Shown here one piece after another: positions 49,911-59,334 of a stretch of 59,448 nt of DNA. Below the pieces are notes generated by a model. The model made no database searches and had not been told where the DNA came from. It saw only the letters and a list, made by a program, of their open reading frames with translations. The stretch is from DASZIT01 sp036489495 (lineage in GTDB: Bacteria > Actinomycetota > Acidimicrobiia > Acidimicrobiales > RAAP-2): positions 1-59,448 of the forward strand of contig DASXFR010000035.1 in NCBI GenBank assembly GCA_036489495.1. The letters are read 5' to 3'. The translations under genes were made by a program, and so were the position numbers. The stretch's first letter is position 1, and each line of letters opens with the position of its first letter.

Positions 49911-51364
49911 TCAGTGGACTGATCATCGGCCTCCTGGCCGGCGCGGCCCTTGGCGTGGTGGTGGGGCTACTGGTGCGGTCCGGCCAGGTGGCCTCGGCCC
50001 GAACCGCCGAAGCCCGGCTCGAGGACGCCATCGGTGCCAACCAGCAACTCGCCGGCGAGGTCGCCGATCTCCAGCAGCAACTCGGCACCAGCCGGTCGGA
50101 GATGGTTCGGCTCACCACCGAGCTCGACCACCAGCGCCGGGCGGCCGACGAGCGGGCGGCGAGCTTCGATGAGACCCGAGAGCAACTCACCGGGGAGTTC
50201 GCCCGGCTCTCGACCGCCGCCCTGCAGAAGAACAACGAGCAGTTCCTCCAGCTGGCCGATACCAAGCTGAAGGAGACCCGGGAAGCCGCCGAGGGCGAGC
50301 TGGCCAAACGACAGGTGGCGATCGAGCAGCTGTTGAAGCCGATCGGGGAGCAGCTCGGCAAGTACGACGCCGGTATGCAGCGTCTGGAGGTGGAGCGCAA
50401 GGGGGCGTACACCACCCTCACCGAACAGATGAAGCACCTCTCGACGTCGCACGAACACCTGCAGAAAGAGACGGGCAATCTGGTCAAGGCCCTTCGGGCC
50501 CCCCAGTCCCGCGGCCAGTGGGGCGAGTTGCAGCTGCGCCGGGTGGTGGAGATGGCGGGGATGTTGGCGCACTGTGACTTCGACGAGCAGGTCACCTCCG
50601 ACGCCGACGGCGGGAGGCTACGCCCGGACATGGTGGTCCATATCCCCGGCGGGATGAACGTGGCGGTCGATGCCAAGGTCCCGATGCAGGCGTTCCTGGA
50701 GGCCAACGATGCCGATGACGAGACCATCCGCCGCGCCCATCTTGCCAATCACGGCCGCCAGCTGAAGGCCCACATCGACCAGCTGGCCAAGAAGGAGTAT
50801 TGGAAGCGGGTGGATCCGTCCCCGGAATTCGTGGTGGCCTTCATCCCCGGCGATCCGCTGTTGACCGCGGCCCTCGAACACGAACCCGGCCTGATGGAGC
50901 ACGCGGCAGCCAACAATGTGCTGCTGGCCACCCCCACCTCGCTGATTGCTCTCCTCCGCACCGTCGCCTATGGGTGGCAACAGGACACGCTGGCCGAGAA
51001 TGCCCGGGAGGTCCAACAACTGGGGACCGAGCTCTACCAGCGGCTCTCGGTGTTGGGCGACCACGTCGCCGGGGTGGGCAAGGGGTTGAGCAACGCGGTG
51101 CTGGCCTACAACAAGGCGGTGGGGTCGCTCGAGAGCCGGGTCCTGGTCACCGCTCGCCGCTTCGTGGAGATGGGGGTCGGAGGCGGGGCCAAGGAACTCC
51201 TGCAGCCGGACTCGATTGAGGCCACCACCCGGGCCCTCCAGTCTCCGGAGCTGGCGGCGCCGGCGGTCGATCCACCCTTCGTCCACCGCCTACCAATGCC
51301 GGACCCCAATGGGGGGCGCGGCGATGACGAAGACCTGTCCTCACCCCACCAAGAAATCATCTGA
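49907..51364 (+). CDS. rmuC: DNA recombination protein RmuC
   Basis: A 485-residue RmuC-family protein. One N-terminal membrane helix (about 2-25) is followed by a long coiled coil (about 30-190) and the RmuC nuclease-like domain (about 200-400). That domain is marked by RGQWGELQLRRVVEMAGM, VVHIPGGMNVAVDAKVPMQAF and VVAFIPGDPLLTAAL. RmuC limits rearrangements at inverted repeats and has been linked to handling of replication or damage intermediates. It is preceded by a damage-promoter-like element and an overlapping leader ORF, and followed by addB-addA. Confidence 0.9.
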   Translation: MISGLIIGLLAGAALGVVVGLLVRSGQVASARTAEARLEDAIGANQQLAGEVADLQQQLGTSRSEMVRLTTELDHQRRAADERAASFDETREQLTGEFARLSTAALQKNNEQFLQLADTKLKETREAAEGELAKRQVAIEQLLKPIGEQLGKYDAGMQRLEVERKGAYTTLTEQMKHLSTSHEHLQKETGNLVKALRAPQSRGQWGELQLRRVVEMAGMLAHCDFDEQVTSDADGGRLRPDMVVHIPGGMNVAVDAKVPMQAFLEANDADDETIRRAHLANHGRQLKAHIDQLAKKEYWKRVDPSPEFVVAFIPGDPLLTAALEHEPGLMEHAAANNVLLATPTSLIALLRTVAYGWQQDTLAENAREVQQLGTELYQRLSVLGDHVAGVGKGLSNAVLAYNKAVGSLESRVLVTARRFVEMGVGGGAKELLQPDSIEATTRALQSPELAAPAVDPPFVHRLPMPDPNGGRGDDEDLSSPHQEII

Positions 51365-51399
51365 ACCGCCGTCCGGCCCCCTCTCGGATCTTCGCTGAA

Positions 51400-51422
51400 G
51401 TGTCACACCCAAAATTTACGGT
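51400..51422 (+). promoter_or_regulatory. RecA-NDp/PafBC-like promoter upstream of addB
   Basis: GTGTCACAC (51400-51408), 8 nt, then TACGGT (51417-51422). It is identical in its 9-mer and spacing to the element upstream of rmuC. The -10 ends 6 nt before the addB ATG (51429), implying a leaderless mRNA. Confidence 0.6.
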
Positions 51423-51428
51423 GTCTCC

Positions 51429-54400
51429 ATGGGGTTGGAGATCCGGGTTGTGTCGTTCGGTCGGGAGGCGAGTCGCGCCCTGCGCGACGAGATAGCTCTC
51501 GCCCAGACGGGAGATCCTCTCGCCCCGGTCACCGTGGTGGTCCCCCGGGGGGTCACCGGACTCGGGGTCCGGCGACTGCTGGCCTCCGGTGATCTGGGGC
51601 CGGCACCGTCCAGCCGCCGGCTCGGCGTGGCCAACCTGCGATTCACCACCCTGCCGCGGCTGGCCGTCGACCTGACCGGTTCGGGGCGGTCGGATGACGG
51701 CGCGCTTCCGGCGACGGCGACCGTCGTACAGGCAGTGGCCCGGATGACGTTGGGTGCGGCCCGCGCCCAGGTCCTCGGACCCGCCCGGGATCATCCGGGT
51801 ATGGCACGATCGCTGGTCAGGCTGTACCGGGACCTGAGCGGGGTTTCGGCGGCCACCCGTCGACGGCTCGCCGCCGGCAGTGGTCGGGCAGCCGCGGTTC
51901 TCTCCCTGGTCGAGTCGATGGAAGACCGGCTGCGACAGGGCTGGATCGACGATGCCCGCCGGATCGATCTCGCCGTCGAGGCGCTAACGGCCATCGACAG
52001 TGGCGCCGGTGATGCCGGTGCCGACGAACTGGTGGTGGTATACCTCCCCACCCGCCTCTCCTTCCACGACCAGCGGCTGGTCGCCGCCCTGGCCCGGATC
52101 CGGCCGGTGGTGGTGATCCTCGGCCTGACCGGTGACCCCTCCGCCGATTCGATGGCACGGGAGATGGCCGCCCACTTGGGAGGCGACGGCCGCCAAGCCG
52201 CCGGACCCGCTCTCGGCGAGGGGAGCCCACCCCTCACCGGCACCATGGTGATCAGTGCCCCGACGGCCGACACCGAGGTCCGGGTGGTCGCCCGCGAGCT
52301 GATGGCCCGTCGCCGGGCCGGCACCCGGTTCGAACGGATGGCCATCGTCCATGGGGGCTCGGGACCCTATGGACGGCTGGTCCGGGAGACACTGGCCGGC
52401 GCCGGGGTCCCCTACAGCGGGATCAGCACCCGCACCCTCGAGACGACCTTTGCCGGTCGCGCCCTCCTCGGCGCCTTCGAGCTCGACGAACGGGGATGGC
52501 GCCGCGCCGAGGTCATGGCCTGGGTGGCCGGGGGCCCGCGACTGGCCGGGAACGGCAGGCCGGTGGAGGCCACCGCCTGGGATCTGATCTCCCGGGAGGC
52601 GGGAGTCACCACCGGGCTGGACAGCTGGCGGCGTCACCTCGCCACCTACGTCGAGGCGCGGTCCCTCCGTCTCGACGGGCTGGTTGGACCCGGCGGGATC
52701 GACACCGCGCCGGGGACCGTTCCCCGGCTGCGGGCGGAGCTGCGCCAGGCCGGCGAATTGGGCAGGTTCGTCGACGATCTGGCCCAGCGATTCGAAGTGG
52801 CCCCGAGCTCGTGGTCCGGGTGGGTGGACTGGGCCGACGCCCTCCTCGACCGTTATCTCGGCCGACCCGGGCAACGGGAGCGTGAGTGGCCCATCGATGA
52901 AGAAGAGGCCCTCACCGCCGTCCGGGCCGCCCTGGCCGGACTCCGGGTCCTCGACCGGCTCGACGAGGCCCCCGATCACTCCGCCTTCCGCTCGGCGCTG
53001 ATCTCCGAGTTGGAGGAAGCCGCGCCCCAGACCTCACGGTTCGGCACCGGTGTGCTGGTCGGACCGGTCAGCCTCCTCGCCGGACTCGACTTCGACACCG
53101 TGTTCATCCTCGGCATGGTCGACGGAAGTTTTCCGGCCCGGGGTGGCGACGACGCGTTGCTACCCGACGACGAGCGGGCGGCGGCCGGTGACGACATCCC
53201 GCTGCGGGGCGGCCGTCGGCACGACGCCTACCGTGACTATCTGGCCGGCCTGGCCGCGGCGCCGGAGCGGGTGCTCTCGTTCGCGCGCGGCGATCAGCGT
53301 CGGGGCGGCGAACTCCGACCGTCGCGGTGGCTGCTCGACACCCTGGGTGCACTAGCGGGCGGCGACCGCCGCCTGTACAGCCGCGATGTAACCGAACTGG
53401 ACCCGATCGACGGGTTTCTGGTCGTCCCGTCCTTCACCCACGCGGTTCTGAACGGCGGAGAGCCGATGTCGGGATCGGACCGGGATCTTCGCTCCCTCCT
53501 TCGATGGAGCGAGAGCGGTAGGGACATCTCCGATCATTTTCTGGCCGATTTGGACGCCACCCTGGGTACCGGCCTGGAGGTTCACCGGAGCCGTGATTCC
53601 CACCGGTTCACCCGTTTCGACGGCCGGATCGAAGGGGTCAGCGTTCCCTCGCCGACCTCGGCCGCCGCGGTGTCGCCGACCAGCCTCGAGACCTACGCGA
53701 CGTGCCCCCGGCGCTATCTGATGCAACAGGTGCTGCGCATCGAGGAGCGCGAGAGCCCCGAGGACGTGATCACCATCGACCCGGCTCACCGGGGTCTGAT
53801 GATGCACGAGATCCTCGAGCGATTCATCGGCCTCCAGCTGGCGCTTCCCCGTGAGCGGCGTATCCGACCGACGCAACCATGGTCACCCGATGACCACGCC
53901 CGAATGGCAGAGATTGCCGGTCACGTGTTCACGTCATTCGAAGACCGGGGGTTGGTGGGCCGGCAGCTGCTGTGGGATCTGGCCCGGACCTCCATCCAAC
54001 GCGACCTCCATCGATTTCTGAACCTCGATGACGCCTACCGGGCGGAGGGCGGATGGATACCCGAACGGGTGGAGCTCGAGTTCGGCCCCGGCCACGGCCG
54101 GCCGGTCGAGCTCCGGCTTCCCGATGGTCGCACCGTCAACTTCAAGGGCTATGTCGACCGGGTGGACATGGCGTCGGATGGCTCGCTGTCGGTGACCGAC
54201 TACAAGACCGGCACTGCCCGGGAGGTCGATGCCCTGGCCGGCGATCCGGTGCTCAACGGGCGGAAACTCCAATTGCCGCTCTACGGATTGGCGGCCCGGA
54301 GCCGGATCGGAGACGGGCCGGTCCGGGTCGCCTACTGGTTCGTGAGCGACAAGGGGACCTTCACCCCCGCCGCCTATCCGCTCGACCCGCCGGTCCTCGA

Positions 54401-54611
54401 CCGGTTCGGCGAGGTGGTGTCGGTACTGGTCGACGGAATCGACACCGGCCTGTTCCCGGCCCGGCCGGGGAAGAACGACTCGAACTGCACCTACTGCAGC
54501 TTCCAGGCAATGTGCCCGGGGAACCGGCAGGACGCCTGGGCCCGGGTCCGGCATGCCCCGGGTTTGGAGGACTATGTGGCGCTGGCCGAGGACACGGGGG
54601 GAGTTCGATGA
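51429..54611 (+). CDS. addB: AddB-type subunit of a helicase-nuclease (RecB-like nuclease, Fe-S)
   Basis: A 1060-residue protein with inactivated-helicase architecture and a C-terminal RecB-type nuclease. The nuclease shows MMHEILERF, GYVDRVDM (Asp910) and VTDYKTG (Asp924, Lys926). Four cysteines (759 and 1020, 1023, 1029) match the Fe-S staple of AddB-type proteins. The N-terminus has no intact Walker A (SFGREASRAL at the expected place), so it probably does not hydrolyse ATP itself. With the next gene it would resect double-strand breaks. The stop overlaps the addA start as ATGA. An AdnA-like assignment is the alternative. Confidence 0.85.
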   Translation: MGLEIRVVSFGREASRALRDEIALAQTGDPLAPVTVVVPRGVTGLGVRRLLASGDLGPAPSSRRLGVANLRFTTLPRLAVDLTGSGRSDDGALPATATVVQAVARMTLGAARAQVLGPARDHPGMARSLVRLYRDLSGVSAATRRRLAAGSGRAAAVLSLVESMEDRLRQGWIDDARRIDLAVEALTAIDSGAGDAGADELVVVYLPTRLSFHDQRLVAALARIRPVVVILGLTGDPSADSMAREMAAHLGGDGRQAAGPALGEGSPPLTGTMVISAPTADTEVRVVARELMARRRAGTRFERMAIVHGGSGPYGRLVRETLAGAGVPYSGISTRTLETTFAGRALLGAFELDERGWRRAEVMAWVAGGPRLAGNGRPVEATAWDLISREAGVTTGLDSWRRHLATYVEARSLRLDGLVGPGGIDTAPGTVPRLRAELRQAGELGRFVDDLAQRFEVAPSSWSGWVDWADALLDRYLGRPGQREREWPIDEEEALTAVRAALAGLRVLDRLDEAPDHSAFRSALISELEEAAPQTSRFGTGVLVGPVSLLAGLDFDTVFILGMVDGSFPARGGDDALLPDDERAAAGDDIPLRGGRRHDAYRDYLAGLAAAPERVLSFARGDQRRGGELRPSRWLLDTLGALAGGDRRLYSRDVTELDPIDGFLVVPSFTHAVLNGGEPMSGSDRDLRSLLRWSESGRDISDHFLADLDATLGTGLEVHRSRDSHRFTRFDGRIEGVSVPSPTSAAAVSPTSLETYATCPRRYLMQQVLRIEERESPEDVITIDPAHRGLMMHEILERFIGLQLALPRERRIRPTQPWSPDDHARMAEIAGHVFTSFEDRGLVGRQLLWDLARTSIQRDLHRFLNLDDAYRAEGGWIPERVELEFGPGHGRPVELRLPDGRTVNFKGYVDRVDMASDGSLSVTDYKTGTAREVDALAGDPVLNGRKLQLPLYGLAARSRIGDGPVRVAYWFVSDKGTFTPAAYPLDPPVLDRFGEVVSVLVDGIDTGLFPARPGKNDSNCTYCSFQAMCPGNRQDAWARVRHAPGLEDYVALAEDTGGVR

Positions 54612-57600
54612 CCGCGCTGGCGTCACCGGCCCTGGCGCCGCAGTGCGACCAGGCGGCCCGGGAGAAGATAGGTTCGCAGCTCGACGCCAGCCAGTTCGTC
54701 GAGGCCGGCGCCGGCACCGGGAAGACCACCGCCCTGGTCGCCCGGATCCTCCGACTGGTGACGTCGGGGGAGGCAACCATCGATCAGGTGGCGGCGATCA
54801 CCTTCACCGATGCCGCCGCCGCCGAGCTCCGTGACCGGGTCTACGAAGCGCTCGAACGGGCGACTACCGGAGCTGATGGCCCCGAATGCCGGGCGCGGGC
54901 CCGAGCCGCCCTCGACGAAATCGATGGCGCGGCGATCTGCACGCTCCACGGCTTCGCCCAGCGGATCTTGGCCGCCCACCCGTTCGAGGCGGGTCTGCCG
55001 CCCACCTTCGAGGTGCTCGACGAGGGGCGCTCGGCGGTGGCGTTCGACGAGCGGTGGGAAGGTTTCGTCGACCAGCTGCTGGATGACCCGGGGCTCGCCG
55101 ACGTCCTCCGCCGGCTGCTGGTGTGCGGGGTGAGGCTCGACCATCTCCGCACCGTCACCGGTCTCTGCCATGACAACTGGGACCTCTGGGCCTCCGCCGA
55201 ACCCGAAGCTCCGCCTCTCGGCTCCGTCGATCCGTCGTCCATCCTCGCCTGGCTCGACGCCGCTCAGGACGAAGCCGCCACCTGTACCTCCGCCGACGAC
55301 AAGCTGCTCCTTCACATCGAGAGCCTGGCTGGCTTCCGGGCGGCGTTGCGGGCCGCCACCTCGGAGCTCGAGGTCCTCGAATTGCTGGTCGACCCGCCCA
55401 GGCTGACCAGCGCCCGGGGGCAGAAGGGCAACTGGCCCCGGGCGGCGGCCGAGGTGAGGGCCCTCCTCGCCGGGGCCGAGGATGCCCGTCAGACGCGGGT
55501 GGCTGCCGTGATCTCCGATGCGCTGGCCGGGCTCCTCCCCGCCCTGCAGCGCTTTACCGTTGCCAGCGCTGACGACCGCAAACGGGAGGGACGCCTCGAG
55601 TTCCACGACCTGCTGGTCTGGGCGGTGGAGTTGATCCGGAACGATGCCGGGGTGCGGGTCGCCCTCCACCACCAGTACCAACGGTTGCTCATCGACGAGT
55701 TTCAGGACACCGACCCCATCCAGGCCGAGATGGCCTTCCGGATCGCCAATGGATCCGGCCAGCCCGGAGCCGGGGGGGTGCCCTGGAGTGAGCTTCCGGT
55801 CGAGCCCGGCCGGCTCTTCTTCGTGGGCGATCCGAAGCAGGCCATCTACCGGTTCCGGCGGGCGGACATCGGACTCTTCCTCGAGGTCCGGAACCACCAC
55901 CCGGCCGACCTGGTTGCCCTCACCGCCAACTTCCGGTCGGTACCCGGCATCATCGACTGGATAAATACAGTCTTCGGCGAATTGTTCGATGACGGGGTCG
56001 AAGGCGTCCAACCTGGTTACCAACCCCTGGGCGCCGAGCGGGTCCTCCCGTTCGGCACCACGGAGGGATCGCCGCCGGTGATCCTGTTGGGTGGCCCGGT
56101 GGACGCCTCCGGGATCGATGAGGTCCGGGCCGAGGAGTCGGCGGAGATCGCCGCCACCATCCGGCGGATCCGGGAGGAGAAGTGGCCGGTCGGCGACCGG
56201 GGGCTCCCCGCCCGGTTGTCGGACATCACCGTGCTGATCCCGACCCGGACCGGGCTGCCCAGGCTGCAACGGGCATTCGAAGCCGAAGGGGTGCCCTACC
56301 GACTGGAATCGAGCTCGCTGGTCTACGAGGCGACGGAGGTCGGCGACCTCCTCACCATCCTCCGGGCCATCGACGATCCCACCGATCAGGTATCGCTGGT
56401 GACGGCGTTGCGCTCCGAGGCCTTCGGGTGCGGTGACGACGACCTGTTGGCCTACCGGCAGGCCGGAGGTCGTTGGGACTATCGACGGGAATCACCGGCG
56501 TCGATGGACGGGTCGGAACCGGTGGCGCGGGGAATGGCCGCCCTGCACGCGCTGCACCAGCAGCGATGGTGGAGCAGTGTCAGCGCCCTCGTCGAGCGGG
56601 TCATCGAGGAGCGCAGGCTGCTCGAATTGGCCCTCGACCAGCGGCGCTCGCGGGATGTCTGGCGGCGGCTCCGGTTCGTGGCCGACCAGGCCCGGCAGTT
56701 CACCGACGTGCATGGGGGCGATCTCCGGCGCTACCTGGCCTGGGTGGACGTGCAGCGCCGCCAGGATGTGCGGGCTCGGGAGGTGGTGCTCCCGGAGACG
56801 GACGACGACGCCGTGCGGGTGATGACGGTCCACGGGGCCAAAGGGCTCGAGTTCCCCATCGTCTTCCTTGCCGGTCTCAACCGCCGCCCGCCGATCGCTT
56901 CGGGGGTCAAGGTGCTGTGGGGCGACGGGGGCCCCGAACTCAAGATCAAGAGCGGGATCGCCACCGCCGGCTACCGGGCGTTGGCGGTCCGGGAGGAAGC
57001 GATGGAGGAAGCCGAAGAGCTCCGCTTGCTGTACGTGGCCGCCACCCGGGCCCGCGACTATCTCGTCGTCGCCCTCCATCACCAGGCCGGGAGTCGCGGC
57101 CACGCCGCCCAGCTGACGCCGGTCTGCGACCGACATCTGACCTTGTCCCAGCATCTCCCGCCGGTTGCCATCGACCCCGGTCAGCCGAGGCCGCCCGAGT
57201 CCGAGGCCTGGCCCGCGGATCCACCGGCCCCGGCCGACGACGATGCCCTCGACACCCGGTTCCGGCGGAGGGAGTGGGTCGCTGCCCATCAGCGACTGGT
57301 GACAACCGGGTCCCGATCCCGCACGCTGGCCGCCACCACCATCGCCGGGCTGGCCGACGACCGCCAGGCGTCCGATTCCGGTCGCACCACCACCGCCACC
57401 GACGACCCCGACATCGATCGGCCTCCCTGGCGCCGGGGCCGGGCGGGCACCGCCATCGGCCGGGCGGTCCATGCGGTGCTCCAGACGGTGGACCTGGCCA
57501 GCGGGGCGGAGGTCGACCGCCTGGCCGAGACCCAGGCGGTGGCCGAGGGCATCGACTCCCGGGGCCGGGAGATCGCCCGCCTGGCGCGGGCGGCCCTGGG

Positions 57601-58000
57601 CTCGGAGATCGTCGGCGAAGCGGTGGGTGGCGGCCGGTATTGGCGGGAGATGTACATCGGCGCCCCGGCCACCGACGAACCCGACGGCCCGGTCATCGAA
57701 GGGATCGTCGACCTCCTGATCGAAACCCCCGACGGGTACACCGTGGTCGACTACAAGACCGACGCGGTCGGCGACGGCGAGGAGCTCACCCGGGCGATGC
57801 ACCGCTACCGACTCCAGGGTGCGACCTACTCGCTGGCCGTCGAGCGCGCCCTCGGACGGCCGGTGTCCCGCTGCGTGTTCCTGTTCCTGCGGGGAGAAAC
57901 CGCCATCCAGCGCGAAGTGCCCGATTTGCGGCTCGCCATCGGCGAGGTGGAGCGACTGGTGCGTGCCGTATCCGAGGAAGCTCAGGGGTCCGCCTTCTAG
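54608..58000 (+). CDS. addA: AddA-type UvrD-family helicase-nuclease
   Basis: A 1130-residue UvrD/RecB superfamily 1A helicase with a C-terminal nuclease. Walker A is AGAGTGKT (33-40); ITFTDAAAAELRDRV (motif Ia), LLIDEFQDTDPIQ (motif II), FVGDPKQAIYRFR (motif III) and VMTVHGAKGLEFPIVF (motif V) follow in order. The nuclease has GIVDLLIETPDG (Asp1035) and VVDYKTD (Asp1048, Lys1050). It translationally couples with addB. Together they should process DNA ends for RecA loading. The two nuclease domains with a single active helicase point to AddAB rather than RecBCD. Confidence 0.92.
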   Translation: MTALASPALAPQCDQAAREKIGSQLDASQFVEAGAGTGKTTALVARILRLVTSGEATIDQVAAITFTDAAAAELRDRVYEALERATTGADGPECRARARAALDEIDGAAICTLHGFAQRILAAHPFEAGLPPTFEVLDEGRSAVAFDERWEGFVDQLLDDPGLADVLRRLLVCGVRLDHLRTVTGLCHDNWDLWASAEPEAPPLGSVDPSSILAWLDAAQDEAATCTSADDKLLLHIESLAGFRAALRAATSELEVLELLVDPPRLTSARGQKGNWPRAAAEVRALLAGAEDARQTRVAAVISDALAGLLPALQRFTVASADDRKREGRLEFHDLLVWAVELIRNDAGVRVALHHQYQRLLIDEFQDTDPIQAEMAFRIANGSGQPGAGGVPWSELPVEPGRLFFVGDPKQAIYRFRRADIGLFLEVRNHHPADLVALTANFRSVPGIIDWINTVFGELFDDGVEGVQPGYQPLGAERVLPFGTTEGSPPVILLGGPVDASGIDEVRAEESAEIAATIRRIREEKWPVGDRGLPARLSDITVLIPTRTGLPRLQRAFEAEGVPYRLESSSLVYEATEVGDLLTILRAIDDPTDQVSLVTALRSEAFGCGDDDLLAYRQAGGRWDYRRESPASMDGSEPVARGMAALHALHQQRWWSSVSALVERVIEERRLLELALDQRRSRDVWRRLRFVADQARQFTDVHGGDLRRYLAWVDVQRRQDVRAREVVLPETDDDAVRVMTVHGAKGLEFPIVFLAGLNRRPPIASGVKVLWGDGGPELKIKSGIATAGYRALAVREEAMEEAEELRLLYVAATRARDYLVVALHHQAGSRGHAAQLTPVCDRHLTLSQHLPPVAIDPGQPRPPESEAWPADPPAPADDDALDTRFRRREWVAAHQRLVTTGSRSRTLAATTIAGLADDRQASDSGRTTTATDDPDIDRPPWRRGRAGTAIGRAVHAVLQTVDLASGAEVDRLAETQAVAEGIDSRGREIARLARAALGSEIVGEAVGGGRYWREMYIGAPATDEPDGPVIEGIVDLLIETPDGYTVVDYKTDAVGDGEELTRAMHRYRLQGATYSLAVERALGRPVSRCVFLFLRGETAIQREVPDLRLAIGEVERLVRAVSEEAQGSAF

Positions 58001-58008
58001 ACCGGCAC

Positions 58009-58014
58009 TATCGT
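58009..58014 (+). promoter_or_regulatory. -10 hexamer TATCGT, leaderless layout for the exported protein
   Basis: TATCGT ends 7 nt before the ATG at 58022, suggesting a promoter independent of addA. Confidence 0.4.
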
Positions 58015-58021
58015 CGTCGGG

Positions 58022-59254
58022 ATGCCGAGAGCTCGACGCCGTAGACGGGGCGGAAGGCCCAGGCGTCGATCGGCGGGCTCGATCATCACCATCTCCGTCG
58101 TAGTGGCGGTGGTCGGGGTGCTGGTCATCGGCTCGATTGTCGAGATTGACGCCAAGTCGGCGCCCTATCGCTCGATGACCGATCGGGGCTACGCGGCGTT
58201 GGCCTCCCGAGTCGTCGACGCCTCCAACCAATCCGGTGCCCGGCTGGCCGCGGTGATCAACACCGCCCCGAACATCCCCAACCAACCGTTCCCGAACACC
58301 GCCCGCGGTGAGATCCAACAGGGGCTCGACGTAGCAGTGTCCACCACCTCGCAAGAGGCCCGCCAGGCCAGGGCGCTGACCCCGCCCTCGACCAGTGATG
58401 ACATCGCCAGTGAGTTCACGGCCATCCTCGAGGATCGGGCGGCGGCGGTGGCCAGCGTGGTGGCTACCATCGACCAGCTGTTGGGGATGGTGCCCCTGGC
58501 CATCGCCGGGGCGCCCACCACGACCACCACCACCTCGGCCCATCCGTCGGCGGTCATCTCGGTTTCCCAGGCGTCCCAACAGCTGGCGGCCGCCGGCACC
58601 CGGATCCAGCAGGCCGACCGCGCCTACGCCACCTGGGCCCGGCAGCTTCGGCAGGGAAAGGTATCCGGCGCCGGTTCGATCCGGGTTCCGGCGTCGGTGT
58701 GGGCACCGTCGGGGAGTCCGCTCAGCTCCGCTCAGCTCGGCAACAGCGCCGGGTTGCTGAACAGTGCGGTGGCACTCATCCCGTTCCACTTGATGGCGAT
58801 CACCGCGGTCGGCCTGGCCCCGCCGGCGGTGCCGTCCCCCACCCCCAACAACCCGGCCGGCTCCGGCACCATCGCCACCTCCTGCGATCCATCGACGCTG
58901 GCGTCGACGGTCGCCGGCCCCACCCCGACCGTCCTGCCGCCGACCGGTTCGGTCACCCCGTTGGTGACGGTGACCAACTGCGGAACGGTGAACGAGGCGA
59001 ACGTCACGGTGACGGAAACCCTCAAGCTGGCCGATGCTCCGGGAACCGTCCCCCCGCCGGCCGAGGCGTCGGGATCGTCGGCCCGGACCACCATCACCAC
59101 CGCGGTGTCGGGCCAATCGCAGGCCCTGTCGTTTCCGGCGCTCACGGTGGCCAGTGGCCACCGCTATACGCTCACCATCACCCTGAGTCCGCCCACCGGC
59201 CAGGCGAATCCGGCCGGAACCTCGCAGCAGTTTCTGCTGCAGGTCGTGGGCTGA
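58022..59254 (+). CDS. membrane-anchored exported protein of unknown function
   Basis: A 410-residue protein. A very basic N-terminus (PRARRRRRGGRPRRR) is followed by one transmembrane helix (about 20-42), an Ala/Ser/Thr-rich helical ectodomain (about 45-260) with a short TTTTTTS tract, and a beta-type C-terminal domain (about 290-410). That domain includes LVTVTNCGTVNEANVTVTETL, like an extracellular CARDB/Ig-like fold, with a probable disulfide between the Cys in SCDPS and the Cys in TNCG. I do not recognise the family. It lies 21 nt after addA but has its own -10, so a link to repair is unlikely. Confidence 0.68.
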   Translation: MPRARRRRRGGRPRRRSAGSIITISVVVAVVGVLVIGSIVEIDAKSAPYRSMTDRGYAALASRVVDASNQSGARLAAVINTAPNIPNQPFPNTARGEIQQGLDVAVSTTSQEARQARALTPPSTSDDIASEFTAILEDRAAAVASVVATIDQLLGMVPLAIAGAPTTTTTTSAHPSAVISVSQASQQLAAAGTRIQQADRAYATWARQLRQGKVSGAGSIRVPASVWAPSGSPLSSAQLGNSAGLLNSAVALIPFHLMAITAVGLAPPAVPSPTPNNPAGSGTIATSCDPSTLASTVAGPTPTVLPPTGSVTPLVTVTNCGTVNEANVTVTETLKLADAPGTVPPPAEASGSSARTTITTAVSGQSQALSFPALTVASGHRYTLTITLSPPTGQANPAGTSQQFLLQVVG

Positions 59255-59334
59255 GCCCTCCCCGCCGATGCTCAGGACGACACCGTGGTGGAACCTCGGA
59301 GGCGACCATCTAGACACCCCATGTGCGTAAGAAG

